Numbered from the stretch's first letter, positions 34,221 through 44,912 are shown. The stretch is 45,418 nucleotides of DNA from Paenibacillus koleovorans NBRC 103111 (GCF_004000845.1 NZ_BIMA01000052.1:1-45418), one strand, 5' to 3'. Notes: a model not told the origin generated them from the sequence alone. A program made the numbers and translations.

Positions 34221-34249
34221 AAAAACCGTCCGACTAAGCCGAACGGTTT
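34221..34249 (-). terminator. terminator of the HelD-like helicase gene
   Basis: On the minus strand AAACCGTTCG pairs with CGGACGGTTT (one wobble pair), followed by TTTTT. It is 18 bases beyond the stop. Confidence 0.85.
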
Positions 34250-34266
34250 GTTTCGTTAGTGGTGTG

Positions 34267-36993
<2,727 letters not shown>

Positions 36994-37072
36994 GCTGTAT
37001 GCCTCCTTCAAGGTCCGCGCGCCGTCCCAAAAATGATCCCCCACTCCGGTACAAATGCTGCAATCGAGAAGG

Positions 37073-37101
37073 TTGACAGCAATTGTCTTCTATGATAAGA
37101 T
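37073..37101 (+). promoter_or_regulatory. strong orphan promoter
   Basis: TTGACA (37073-37078), a 17-base spacer and TAAGAT (37096-37101). It points right, into DNA with no gene in that direction until the hypothetical membrane protein at 37947; a terminator follows after about 140 bases. Confidence 0.65.
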
Positions 37102-37107
37102 ATTATT

Positions 37108-37250
37108 AGGAACAGTTTACGGACGATTATTTAACAAGCCAATAACAGATTGATTGTATCATAAAGGGGCCACTGCGGCAACCTTTTATTGTTGTTTCAT
37201 GACTTAATTAAGATAGACCTGACTGGATGCACACCCCATCAGGTCTTTTA
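37108..37250 (+). ncRNA. candidate small RNA
   Basis: This is the DNA between the expected start of the orphan promoter and the hairpin with T run at 37215-37249. No frame with a ribosome site is present (the only clear ATG gives two codons). The unit sits between the divergent edge of the helicase gene and the 3' end of the GNAT gene. It could be a regulatory RNA, or part of the helicase control region. The evidence is promoter plus terminator only. Confidence 0.4.
37215..37249 (+). terminator. rightward terminator
   Basis: AGACCTGA (37215-37222) pairs perfectly with TCAGGTCT (37239-37246), followed by TTTT. On the opposite strand no T run follows, so it does not suit the leftward GNAT gene. 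Confidence 0.65.
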
Positions 37251-37254
37251 CATT

Positions 37255-37746
37255 CTATAACCGCTTCTGCATGCAATAGCTTTCCTCACAATGGACATAC
37301 GGCCCATACCGATCAATCGGCGTGTAGCCGAACTTGCGATACAAGCGGACCGCCTCCTCCAGCAGCTCGCCTGTCTCCAGCCGAACAATGGAGTACCCTT
37401 CCCGCCGGGCGTGATCCTCCAGAAAACGCAAAATGCCCGAAGCGACTCCACGTCCCCGATATGCCGGGTCGACGTAAAACCGTTTCAGCTCCAGCATCCC
37501 GGGTTCCCCAAGCGGCCTCAGCGCTCCGCAGCCTACCGGACGATCGCCGTCATACGCCGCAGCGAACACGACTTCGCCTCCCTGATGCGCCGCCTCCAGG
37601 TCCAGACCGAATATCGCTTCCGCCGGATAGATCGTTTGCAGCTCCGCATCCAGCCGATCGATCAACGCCGCCAACGAGGGATCGTTTACCCCTACCCATC
37701 GGATTTCAATGGACCTGCTCCCGCTTTCCGCCACCTCCACCTGCAC
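37255..37746 (-). CDS. GNAT family N-acetyltransferase
   Basis: A protein of about 160 residues with the GNAT fold. The acetyl-CoA pyrophosphate loop region is YRGRGVASGILRFLEDHARR (R/Q-x-x-G-x-G/A type), preceded by a beta strand LKRFYVDPA, and followed by LETGELLEEAVRLYRKFGYT near the C-terminus, the usual place of the catalytic or CoA-contact tyrosine. Substrate unknown (small amine or peptide). The start is uncertain: GTG codons 1, 3 and 5 all lie near an AAGGAAGG site; codon 5 has the most normal spacing. Confidence 0.85.
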   Translation of the reverse strand: MQVEVAESGSRSIEIRWVGVNDPSLAALIDRLDAELQTIYPAEAIFGLDLEAAHQGGEVVFAAAYDGDRPVGCGALRPLGEPGMLELKRFYVDPAYRGRGVASGILRFLEDHARREGYSIVRLETGELLEEAVRLYRKFGYTPIDRYGPYVHCEESYCMQKRL

Positions 37747-37946
37747 CTTCCTTTTTACACTAAAAACAGGATTATGTTTAGCCCGTCTTGCATATTCTAG
37801 GGATGTCCGACAACCTCGAATTTTGCTTCAACTCGTAGCATAAATAAAACTTTTGCGCTAGAGCCAGATGACATATTTCTACATCTTCAAACGCTACCTT
37901 CTGTGTGGTATGATACCATATAGCATGAGTTTCACAGGAGGCATCC

Positions 37947-38513
37947 ATGAAAGCAAAACCTATTTTAATCATCACCAGTCTACTAGTTTTCCTAGCCTTA
38001 TTCGGCGCCAGTGTATGGCAAGAATCGCCCATGCTGCTCTATATAGCCAGCGCGCTGCCGATCTTCATCGTGCCGCTGCTACCGGATCTGCGGACGACCC
38101 AGAGGCTATCCGAGCATAACCACTCGACACAAATCGTCAAACTGACCGATGGCGAAGGCGCCCAGTCCGAATGGCTCGTGGTCAACATCAAGCCGGACAC
38201 GATCTACTGGAACAAAAAATGGCTGATCATCCCGACCGCAGACGCTAAGCCGGTCGATCAAGGGCATACCGATGATTATACCGTATCCTTGACGGTTTTG
38301 AAATACGATATCCGAGCCAAACGAAGCCGCTCCGGCAAAATCGCCGTGAACCTGCCGAATCTTCAGCAGCGGATGGCCGGCCTTAGCTTCACTACGGATG
38401 AGGTGAATCGCCTGATGATCCGGATGGAGGATGTCCAGGAATGGATCGCCACTCCGGCGCCGGCCGCGATTCCCGCCCTCAGCAGCAACAGCAGCGTCGA
38501 AGTCCAGCTCTAG
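37947..38513 (+). CDS. hypothetical membrane protein
   Basis: 188 residues. The first 45 residues contain two short hydrophobic stretches (ILIITSLLVFLALFGASVW and MLLYIASALPIFIVPLLPDL), then a soluble region of about 140 residues of mixed beta and helical character (WLVVNIKPDTIYWNKKWLII; YTVSLTVLKYDIRAKR). No family is recognised. AGGAGG precedes the ATG. It is isolated, convergent with the Fe-S aldo/keto reductase gene, with a strong terminator between. Confidence 0.7.
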   Translation: MKAKPILIITSLLVFLALFGASVWQESPMLLYIASALPIFIVPLLPDLRTTQRLSEHNHSTQIVKLTDGEGAQSEWLVVNIKPDTIYWNKKWLIIPTADAKPVDQGHTDDYTVSLTVLKYDIRAKRSRSGKIAVNLPNLQQRMAGLSFTTDEVNRLMIRMEDVQEWIATPAPAAIPALSSNSSVEVQL

Positions 38514-38521
38514 CATGACGA

Positions 38522-38555
38522 AAGCTGCCGCCCCTTGGGGGATGGCAGCTTTTTC
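38522..38555 (+). terminator. terminator of the hypothetical membrane protein gene
   Basis: AAAGCTGCC pairs with GGCAGCTTT; the stem extends with GCCCC and GGGG, and TTTTT follows. Confidence 0.88.
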
Positions 38556-38559
38556 ACAT

Positions 38560-39576
38560 TTAGGCGTAATAGCCGGCGGCTTCTTGAATGATCCTCTGCA
38601 TCGGCAGCTGATACGGACACAGCTGCTGGCATAGAGGCTGCTCCTTGCAAGGCTCATAGTCCGCGCAGGATAAAATCTTCTCTTTGTTCCGCTGATAGAA
38701 TCCGTCGCCCTTCGGCAGCAGGCCGAACTTCTCGCGCACGCGGCTCGAGATCATCACGTCCGGAATCTGGATGCCGACCGGACACGAGCAATAGTTGCAG
38801 CGGCGGCAATTATGCGTGCCGAGCTCCGCCGCGAGCAAGTCCAGCTGCTCCGCTTCCGCCGCGCCGACTTCCTCTTCTATCGCCGCAAGGTTCATCTTCA
38901 CTTCCTCGACGCTGACCATGCCCGAGATGATCACATGCACGTTCTTGCTATACGGATAGCGAATCGCCGTATCGACCGGCTGAATGAACCCGCCGGACAG
39001 CGGCTTCATCGCGACCATCCCCATGTCCAGCTCGCGCATCTTGGGGATCAGCTCCCGACCCGCGAAAGGCTGCGCCAAATTCAAATGAAACAGCACCTGA
39101 TCGAACTGTCCCTTGGCGATCCACCTCGTGAGCAGATCCGGCCGATGGCCGCTGATGCCGATATGCCGCACCTTGCCGGCGGCTTTCGCCTCGAGCGCCG
39201 CTCGGTACGCGCCGTCCGGCTCCATCGCCTGCTTGAACTCGTCCACATAGTTCACGTAGTGGATTTGCAGCAGGTCGACGTAGTCGGTCTTCATCCGCTC
39301 TAGGCTGCGCTCGATCTCTTCCTTCGCCGAGGCGTAGTCGCGTTTGCCGGTCTTCGTCGCCAGGAAATACTCGCTCCTGCGATGAGAGATCGTCTCGCCG
39401 ATAATCACTTCGCTGTTCTTATACGCCGCTGCGGTATCTATATAATTGATGCCATGGTCCAGCGCATAGTTCAAAGCGTCGCCCGCCTGCTCCAGGGACA
39501 CGCTGTGCAAATTCATCGCCCCGAATCCGAGCGACGATACGTTGTAGCCGATTTTGCCGAAAGTGCTGTAGCGCAT
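38560..39576 (-). CDS. aldo/keto reductase with C-terminal 4Fe-4S domain
   Basis: 338 residues. The N-terminal TIM barrel has the tetrad Asp47, Tyr52 (INYIDTAAAY), Lys75 (FLATKTGKRD) and His106 (DLLQIHYVNY). The C-terminus holds a ferredoxin-like Cys-rich domain (NCRRCNYCSCPVGIQIPDVM and later CADYEPCKEQPLCQQLCPYQ). This two-domain type is known in bacteria; the electron route and substrate are not. The ATG at 39576 has GGGGAGA upstream; an open frame extends 60 codons further but shows no ribosome site. It is adjacent to the kinase gene on the same strand, 83 bases apart. Confidence 0.9.
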   Translation of the reverse strand: MRYSTFGKIGYNVSSLGFGAMNLHSVSLEQAGDALNYALDHGINYIDTAAAYKNSEVIIGETISHRRSEYFLATKTGKRDYASAKEEIERSLERMKTDYVDLLQIHYVNYVDEFKQAMEPDGAYRAALEAKAAGKVRHIGISGHRPDLLTRWIAKGQFDQVLFHLNLAQPFAGRELIPKMRELDMGMVAMKPLSGGFIQPVDTAIRYPYSKNVHVIISGMVSVEEVKMNLAAIEEEVGAAEAEQLDLLAAELGTHNCRRCNYCSCPVGIQIPDVMISSRVREKFGLLPKGDGFYQRNKEKILSCADYEPCKEQPLCQQLCPYQLPMQRIIQEAAGYYA

Positions 39577-39659
39577 ATCCGTCTCTCCCCTGTCCCGTCT
39601 GTCTTTTCCTTCTACATTGTACCACATTGAGCCCGGCTTCGGATCGCGGATACCATTTC

Positions 39660-40988
39660 TTAACTTGGAGGAAGCGTGATGAAAAATGTAGTGCCTTCCC
39701 CTTCCACGCTGTCCACACCGATAACGCCTCCGTGGTTTTTGATGATCCGATAGCAAACGGCCAGTCCCAGGCCGGTCCCTTCCTCTTTCGTCGTAAAAAA
39801 AGGGTCGAACAACCGCGCCATCGTATGATGATCCATCCCGATGCCGTTATCCTGCAGCATAATGCGAATTTTGCTCCCATGCTTGTCCGCGGAAATGCGA
39901 ATGATCCCTTTGCGCTTTTGGGGCGACCGTTCGACGGCGTCGAGCGAGTTTTTGACCAAATTCAGAAACGCTTGCTTCATTTGCTTGACATCGATCAGGA
40001 CGGTTAACTGGGGGTCGATCGGTGCCAGCTCGATATCGCAGCCTTTAAGCAGCGCCTCGCTCTCGAAAAGCAAGCAGACTTCCTTGAGCAGAGCGGAAAT
40101 ATGGATTTCCTGCTTGTCCGGCGTCGAGGGTTTGGAGGAGTTGAGAAACTCGTAAATGATTTCGTTCGCGCGGTCGATTTCATCCAGAATGATCTTGGAG
40201 TACTCTTCCTTGCCCAGCGCCTTCAGGTGGGGGCGGAGCAGCTGGATGAAACCGCGAATGGAGGTCAGCGGATTGCGGACCTCGTGCGCGATGGAAGCGG
40301 CGATTTTGCCGAGCAGGGCGAGCTTGTCGTTCTGGTAGGCGGACTGCTCGATCCGTTTGAACTCCGTGATGTCCTTCACACTGATGAGGATATCCCCGTC
40401 GAGCTCATCCCCGTATGTAGTCGTCACTAGGTAGTGCCGGCCGGAATCGTCGATGACTTCCTGGAAGCGGAGCCTGTAGATGTACATTTCCCGGAACAGC
40501 TTGTAAATCAGCTTGCGATAGGTGCGGGTAAGCCCCCGATGGCTGATCAATTGGCGAAGGCTGCAGCCGAGCAACGATTTGCGGGAGACGTTGAGAAACT
40601 TGGCCATCTGGACGTTGACGAACGATACCGTGCCTGCGCAATCGAACAGGATAATGCCACAGTCCAATTGCTGCAGGACATCCTCATATTTGCTGCTGAC
40701 TGCTTGTACTTGCTGTATGGAGCCGTCTGCCATCCGCCGCTTCCGGTAAGCGATCACTTCCGTCAAAAACCGAGCCGCCTGCTTGTAAATGTGCAACGCG
40801 GTATCCGGAGGCGCTTCGGCGACAAGCGCTTGCAAGCATTCGCCATGAAGCTCCACGATCTCCTCTGTCCGCATCTCCTGCAACACCTGGCTCAAGCTCA
40901 TCTGCGAAGCCGAGTGAAGGGCAACGCCACCGTCGGTAAACACATTGTGCTCTAAAGCCCGATTGTAGGTTTCTTTCTTTTGCGGCAT
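39660..40988 (-). CDS. orphan PAS-domain sensor histidine kinase
   Basis: 442 residues. No membrane helix. An N-terminal helical region (about 1-100), a PAS domain (about 101-215, LQQLDCGIILFDCAGTVSFV then ISVKDITEFKRI), the phosphoacceptor box KLALLGKIAASIAHEVRNPL with His235, and an ATP-binding domain with N box (FLNLVKNSLDAVER), G1 (LQDNGIGMD), F (LFDPFFTTK) and G2 (GTGLGLAV). This is the architecture of sporulation-type kinases (KinA/KinE). No response regulator is nearby, consistent with feeding a phosphorelay such as Spo0F. The ATG at 40988 has AAGG about eight bases upstream. Confidence 0.88.
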   Translation of the reverse strand: MPQKKETYNRALEHNVFTDGGVALHSASQMSLSQVLQEMRTEEIVELHGECLQALVAEAPPDTALHIYKQAARFLTEVIAYRKRRMADGSIQQVQAVSSKYEDVLQQLDCGIILFDCAGTVSFVNVQMAKFLNVSRKSLLGCSLRQLISHRGLTRTYRKLIYKLFREMYIYRLRFQEVIDDSGRHYLVTTTYGDELDGDILISVKDITEFKRIEQSAYQNDKLALLGKIAASIAHEVRNPLTSIRGFIQLLRPHLKALGKEEYSKIILDEIDRANEIIYEFLNSSKPSTPDKQEIHISALLKEVCLLFESEALLKGCDIELAPIDPQLTVLIDVKQMKQAFLNLVKNSLDAVERSPQKRKGIIRISADKHGSKIRIMLQDNGIGMDHHTMARLFDPFFTTKEEGTGLGLAVCYRIIKNHGGVIGVDSVEGEGTTFFITLPPS

Positions 40989-41097
40989 ACCCTGCACCTT
41001 CTTCTTCGCTCAATTTCTACCAATTCAACAGTATCATAGTGCCAATCGACAGAGTCCGTCAATCGCGAATAAACTGGAAGTTTGTCGAACGAAGAGA

Positions 41098-41121
41098 GCC
41101 TTTCCTCCTGGGAGGAAAGGC
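41098..41121 (-). terminator. hairpin after rsgI
   Basis: GCCTTTCCTCC and GGAGGAAAGGC form an 11-bp perfect stem with a two-base loop. On the minus strand the trailing sequence is TCTCTTCG, a weak T run. Confidence 0.6.
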
Positions 41122-41148
41122 CCTGTTTGCCCCTGCTGGAGGGAGGTT

Positions 41149-42726
41149 TTAGCGCTGTGAGCTGGTGGGAGTCCATCCGCGGAAAAACAATGAATTTGTA
41201 TTGTTTGATCGTTCATTGTCGTTCGTGTTTCGATCCGAACCATTCGTCCGCCGGTCGTCGACCCGCTCATTCCCGCGTTTGTTGTCTTCCGCCTTCTTCT
41301 GTTCTTCGCGCTTCCGGTCTTCCTCGCGCTTCTTGGCCTCGGCAAGTTTCTTCTCTTCTTCGCGTTTCTTTTCCTCCTCACGCTGCTTCTGCTCGGCGGC
41401 GCGGCGCTCCTCTTGCTTGCGCTGCTCCTCCGCTTTCTTGGCCTGCTCTTCCCGCTCACGCTGGCTTAGCTGCGACTGGGAGCCGGTCTTCTTGTCGTCT
41501 TCGCGATTATTCCGGGAATTGTCCCGGTCATTGCCGCGATTGTCGTTACGATCGGTATCGTCGCGGTTCTGGAGAAAGGAGACGACCCGGTTGTCCTCCG
41601 GTTTGTTCGCCTCCGGCTTTTTGGTTGGCGTCGGCGTCGGCGTCGGCTTGGCGCTGGACTTCGGCGTCGAGCTCGGCGAGGTAGACGGCTTGGTAGACGG
41701 CTTGGTAGATGGCGACGGCGACGGGGAATTCAAGCTTTTCCCGTTGTTCTTGTCGTTGCTCTTGTCATTGCTCTTGTCGTTGTTCTTGTCGTTGCTCTTG
41801 TCACTGCTCTTGTCGTTGCCTTTGCCGTTATTGCCGGCATTGCCCTTGCCGTTATTGTTGCTGCTCGCCTGCTCCTTCACCTTCGCATCGAGCTCGCCTT
41901 GACGCTCATCCTGAAGCAGCTTCGACCATTCTTCCTTCTTCGGCACCTTCTTCGTGTCAATCAGCTTGTCGAGCCCGCCCTGCTCTTGGGCAATCTTGTG
42001 GATCGACTGCGTCTTGATCTCATCGATCGTCACCGAAGTTCCGTTGCTCTTCGCATTCAGGTAGATGGAATATTTCCCGGTGGACACGCCTTGCGAGATT
42101 GCCGCTTGGCGCACCTCCGTCGGCGTCACGATCGCTGCGACATGGATCGCTTCCTGGGCTGCCGCGTGATTCGTCTGGATGTGTGTCTCTACTTGTTTCT
42201 TCACATCGTCGCTCACGACCAGGTCGTCAATCTCCGCTTCCTCGTAGGCCTTGGTGCTCGTAATGATGATGTCGCCTACACCGGAATCGAATAGCCCTTT
42301 CCGTTCCACCCGGTTCAGCAGCTCTTCGGTGACGGTGTCCAAGCTTTTCCCCTTGTAGCTTAAGTTTTGAATGAGTTCCTTTCCGTCGTCGTTCAGTCCC
42401 TGTACTTTCTGTACGTTCTTCTTAACGTCGATGCCCAGCTCCACACTGGGATTGATGTCCAGCGTGACATAGGCGACTACCGGGTCCATGCCCCCGATCT
42501 TCGGAGTGATGCCGTTAAACAGCACGATGCAGAGCAGGATGGCGGCCGTCATGCTGGAAGCAAGTGTTAGAAAAGGACGCCTCCATCGATTCAGCGGGTG
42601 GGCAAATACGATTTCCTCGCCGACTTCGCAGGTCCGGTTGCTGCGGGGGATCTTCATAAACCGGCCTTCCGGCGTTAGGACAATCAGGTGCGCTTGTGTC
42701 ATTTCCATGACGATTCCTTTGTTCAA
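41149..42726 (-). CDS. rsgI: anti-sigma-I factor RsgI
   Basis: 525 residues. The N-terminal RsgI domain binds SigI (MNKGIVMEMTQAHLIVLTPE, FMKIPRSNRTCEVGEEIVFA). One membrane helix (about 52-71). The extracytoplasmic domain has VVAYVTLDINPSVELGID; the Asn92-Pro93 bond is the autoproteolysis site reported for RsgI proteins. After about residue 290 the chain is low complexity: an Asn/Lys/Ser/Asp repeat stretch, a Ser/Pro/Thr stretch, then a highly charged Glu/Lys/Arg region. There is no recognisable carbohydrate-binding domain at the C-terminus. The TTG at 42726 has AAGGAG eight bases upstream; a GTG three codons earlier overlaps the sigI stop. Confidence 0.9.
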   Translation of the reverse strand: MNKGIVMEMTQAHLIVLTPEGRFMKIPRSNRTCEVGEEIVFAHPLNRWRRPFLTLASSMTAAILLCIVLFNGITPKIGGMDPVVAYVTLDINPSVELGIDVKKNVQKVQGLNDDGKELIQNLSYKGKSLDTVTEELLNRVERKGLFDSGVGDIIITSTKAYEEAEIDDLVVSDDVKKQVETHIQTNHAAAQEAIHVAAIVTPTEVRQAAISQGVSTGKYSIYLNAKSNGTSVTIDEIKTQSIHKIAQEQGGLDKLIDTKKVPKKEEWSKLLQDERQGELDAKVKEQASSNNNGKGNAGNNGKGNDKSSDKSNDKNNDKSNDKSNDKNNGKSLNSPSPSPSTKPSTKPSTSPSSTPKSSAKPTPTPTPTKKPEANKPEDNRVVSFLQNRDDTDRNDNRGNDRDNSRNNREDDKKTGSQSQLSQREREEQAKKAEEQRKQEERRAAEQKQREEEKKREEEKKLAEAKKREEDRKREEQKKAEDNKRGNERVDDRRTNGSDRNTNDNERSNNTNSLFFRGWTPTSSQR

Positions 42727-42731
42727 CTTGT

Positions 42732-43535
42732 TCACTCCTTCCCGGAATACGGATTTGGGATGCGCAGGTAGTCTTTGAGATACGGATAGGGCCCGCTGAT
42801 AATCAAAGCAACGGCAATGAGAAATTTACGATTGCGTTCCAGCGTCTTGCGGGACACTTGCACGACGTCGAGCAGCTCTTTGATCGGAAGCACCTTCTTG
42901 CTGAGCACGACCTGCATCATCTTATTGTCGGCCGCCAATGTGCCGGCAATCTCGAACAGCACCTCCCGAGAATCGCTATGCTTGGGGGAGGCGTCGACCA
43001 GCTCGGCGAACGAGATGCCGAACTCCAGCAAGCAATTGCTGAAGTCGACGATTTCGCTGCGCCGTTCCTCGACGGTTCGGTTTTTCTCGTATTGCTCGAT
43101 GGCCTGATGGATCTCCACCGGGTTCACCGTACTGTCTTCCTCATCCTCCACTTCGAACGAACTGTAGGGGATCTGCTGAGAGAACCGCTGCTCCTTCCGC
43201 ACATAGTCGATCAGCCGCCGGCGCATAACCGTCTCGGCAAAGCTGAGAAAGGAGCGTCCCGACTCGGGCGAGAATTGGTTGATCGCTTCGTTGAAGGCAC
43301 CCAAGGCGATACTGAATTCATCGTCGCGGGAAGGGTCTATGTATCTCTTGCAGAATCTACTTGTCACTTTGGCTACAAACGGCTGATAATCGGTGATGAA
43401 CTGATTGCGAAGCCGTAATTCACCCTCCTGTATGCGCATGACTTTGTTCTCCGGCGTCTCCGGAAGTCCAGAAGGATGGTGAGACTGGCGTTTGCCCAGA
43501 AATCGCTTGAAAAGTACCAGTAACAACCGTTCCAC
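42732..43535 (-). CDS. sigI: RNA polymerase sigma-I factor
   Basis: A 267-residue sigma factor of the SigI family, an alternative sigma-70 branch for heat and envelope stress and, in clostridia, polysaccharide sensing. Region 2 is RFCKRYIDPSRDDEFSIALG AND AFNEAINQFSP in two blocks; RRRLIDYVRKEQRFSQQIPY is typical. The C-terminal domain includes ELVDASPKHSDSREVL and VSRKTLERNRKFLIAVALII, both diagnostic of SigI. It is followed directly by its inhibitor rsgI. The exact start is uncertain: the GTG at 43535 overlaps an AGGTGG site, and the TTG three codons later may be the true one. Confidence 0.92.
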   Translation of the reverse strand: MERLLLVLFKRFLGKRQSHHPSGLPETPENKVMRIQEGELRLRNQFITDYQPFVAKVTSRFCKRYIDPSRDDEFSIALGAFNEAINQFSPESGRSFLSFAETVMRRRLIDYVRKEQRFSQQIPYSSFEVEDEEDSTVNPVEIHQAIEQYEKNRTVEERRSEIVDFSNCLLEFGISFAELVDASPKHSDSREVLFEIAGTLAADNKMMQVVLSKKVLPIKELLDVVQVSRKTLERNRKFLIAVALIISGPYPYLKDYLRIPNPYSGKE

Positions 43536-43549
43536 CTCACACTACATGT

Positions 43550-43577
43550 TTCGAGTAGGCCTTTTGCAATAGGGGGG
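43550..43577 (-). promoter_or_regulatory. sigma-I-like promoter of sigI-rsgI
   Basis: On the minus strand ACCCCCC (C run 43572-43577) is followed 18 bases later by CGAAA (CGAA at 43550-43553). A CCCCC-type -35 and CGAA-type -10 are what I recall as characteristic of SigI promoters. It lies about 15 bases before the start, which predicts autoregulation. Confidence 0.6.
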
Positions 43578-43712
43578 TCGCCAAACCCGATTCTTGTATT
43601 ATACCACATCCGCCTACCCCGATGACGTATGCAGGGGGATAGGCTCGAATCGTGTCGCGGCGCAAAACCCTTCTGGCAATTGGCCCCAATGTATTGACGC
43701 ACGTTTGCAACG

Positions 43713-43837
43713 TTTTGTTGCGGTCCGTTTTGGCGGCTTCTCACCAGTATGAAAATGCCTCTACAATCCATTCACCATCAGCTAAACCGCTTAATCAGCA
43801 CTCCCACGTAAGCAAGCCAAACTTGACCGCAACAAAA
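43713..43837. repeat. imperfect 22-bp inverted repeat
   Basis: The arms at 43713-43734 (TTTTGTTGCGGTC... ending TTTGGC) and 43816-43837 match at 19 of 22 positions in inverted orientation, with about 81 bases between. It may be a small relic of a mobile element, or a cruciform. Confidence 0.5.
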
Positions 43838-43858
43838 AGACGCCTCCGAAGAGACGTC
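43834..43858 (-). terminator. terminator of the zinc-ribbon protein gene
   Basis: On the minus strand GACGTCTC pairs with GAGGCGTC (one wobble pair) around TTCG, followed by TTTTT. Confidence 0.85.
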
Positions 43859-43901
43859 CTTACACATCCTATCATCTACCGTCCTGCACTAACCGCCAGC
43901 C

Positions 43902-44330
43902 TCACTTCGACCCGGCCGACTTCGCCTTGTTGCGCAGCTTGGCGCGCCTCTGGCTGAGCACGGACAGCCGCTTCTTCAGCTCATTCTCCCATTCGGTGTC
44001 GTTCAGAGCCTTGGCCGCCATCAGCAAATCGAGCGAGATGTCGATCTGGTTGCGCACTAGCTCGAGCGGATCCTCGTCTTCATTGCTGACGCAGTTCTCG
44101 TACAAAGCCGCTCCGTGCCGATCCTCGACATACTCGTCGAAGTCGATCTCCGCCGCCCCGTCGCCATGCGCATACTCCGCCAAAATCTCGTACTCCATCT
44201 CCACCAGATGATGCACCTCGACCCGATGGCAAACCGGACAGAACAACAGCGGCACATTGTGGATATGAGTGTGTATATGCTTCAAGGTACCTTTCGTACC
44301 AATCATGCTCGCCCCGCAACAGAAACTCAT
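43902..44330 (-). CDS. hypothetical zinc-ribbon protein
   Basis: A 142-residue protein. The N-terminal part is a small zinc ribbon (CC at residues 4-5 and CPVCH at 31-35) with a His-rich segment between (KHIHTHIHNVPLLF); the pattern resembles YgiT-like zinc fingers. The middle is acidic (EYAHGDGAAEIDFDEYVEDR) and the C-terminus is a basic helix (ELKKRLSVLSQRRAKLRNKA). It looks like a conserved Bacilli protein of unknown function. AAAGGAG precedes the ATG by ten bases. Confidence 0.7.
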   Translation of the reverse strand: MSFCCGASMIGTKGTLKHIHTHIHNVPLLFCPVCHRVEVHHLVEMEYEILAEYAHGDGAAEIDFDEYVEDRHGAALYENCVSNEDEDPLELVRNQIDISLDLLMAAKALNDTEWENELKKRLSVLSQRRAKLRNKAKSAGSK

Positions 44331-44438
44331 CGCCGTTCAACTCCTTTCCCGGATATACCGGAGCTCTCGTCGATTCGATTATTAATCCCTATTCGCCGGA
44401 ATACCCGTTAATTCCTCCCGCGAAACGGGTCCCTCGAC

Positions 44439-44466
44439 TTGGTTTTTCGTCAAACTTCTATATAAT
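44439..44466 (+). promoter_or_regulatory. promoter of the DUF2164 gene
   Basis: TATAAT (44461-44466) with TTGGTT 16 bases upstream (44439-44444). Confidence 0.45.
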
Positions 44467-44501
44467 CATAGATAATTCGACTTATGGGAGGGAGTAATAC
44501 A

Positions 44502-44756
44502 ATGGTAATTAAAATCCCGCGCGAGCAAAAGCAGCAAATGTTGGCCGTGCTGTGCGACGATTTCGAGCAGCGCTTCGGGGAGCCGCTAGGGTCTCTGGCC
44601 GCCGAGGAATGGCTGGATACGATCATCCGCGAGCTGTCGCCCCACATCTACAATCAGGCGATCGCCGACGCCCAGTCCGTGCTGATGGACCGGATGGCGA
44701 GCCTGGAGGACGAGCTGTACGCCCTGCGCCAGCCGATCCGTACAAGGATGGGCTAA
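44502..44756 (+). CDS. DUF2164 family protein
   Basis: An 84-residue protein matching DUF2164 (MVIKIPREQKQQMLAVLCDD; then LAAEEWLDTIIRELSPHIYN and QAIADAQSVLMDRMASLEDE). Small, mostly helical, function unknown. The ATG at 44502 has GGGAGGG upstream; six upstream codons are open but without a ribosome site. It is followed by a strong terminator. Confidence 0.82.
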   Translation: MVIKIPREQKQQMLAVLCDDFEQRFGEPLGSLAAEEWLDTIIRELSPHIYNQAIADAQSVLMDRMASLEDELYALRQPIRTRMG

Positions 44757-44856
44757 TGCCGCTCCGCAAGCGATGGGTGTGCGAGGCGGACCCACCCCCG
44801 CTTTACAAAGCGTGTTCTATCCGATACACTGAATGCAATTCAAAGTTGCAGCCGCG

Positions 44857-44912
44857 AAGCACGCGCTGTTGGGTTTCCCGTCGATCGGGGAGCCCACAGT
44901 GCGTGCTTTTTT
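44857..44912 (+). terminator. terminator of the DUF2164 gene
   Basis: AAGCACGCGCTGTTGGG pairs with CCCACAGTGCGTGCTT with few mismatches, followed by TTTTTT. Confidence 0.88.

Larger units (their letters stand above)
33619..34266. other. 648-base gene-poor region rich in repeats
   Basis: No convincing gene. It contains the palindromic element at 33646-33719 with a further arm copy near 33776-33788, two 24-base direct repeats (33866-33889, 33918-33941), a diverged copy of the TGAACCTAAGT palindrome (34064-34127), a half copy of it near 34175-34185, and the helicase terminator (34221-34249). Confidence 0.65.
43536..43901. other. 366-base region upstream of sigI
   Basis: No gene seen. It contains a sigma-I-like promoter (43550-43577), an additional -10-like TATAAT on the minus strand near 43609-43614 with no good -35, an imperfect 22-base inverted repeat (43713-43837) and the terminator of the zinc-ribbon protein gene (43834-43858). 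Confidence 0.6.

Noticed and set aside
37073-37101. Promoter of the GNAT gene
   Set aside because: It points away from the GNAT gene, which is on the other strand.
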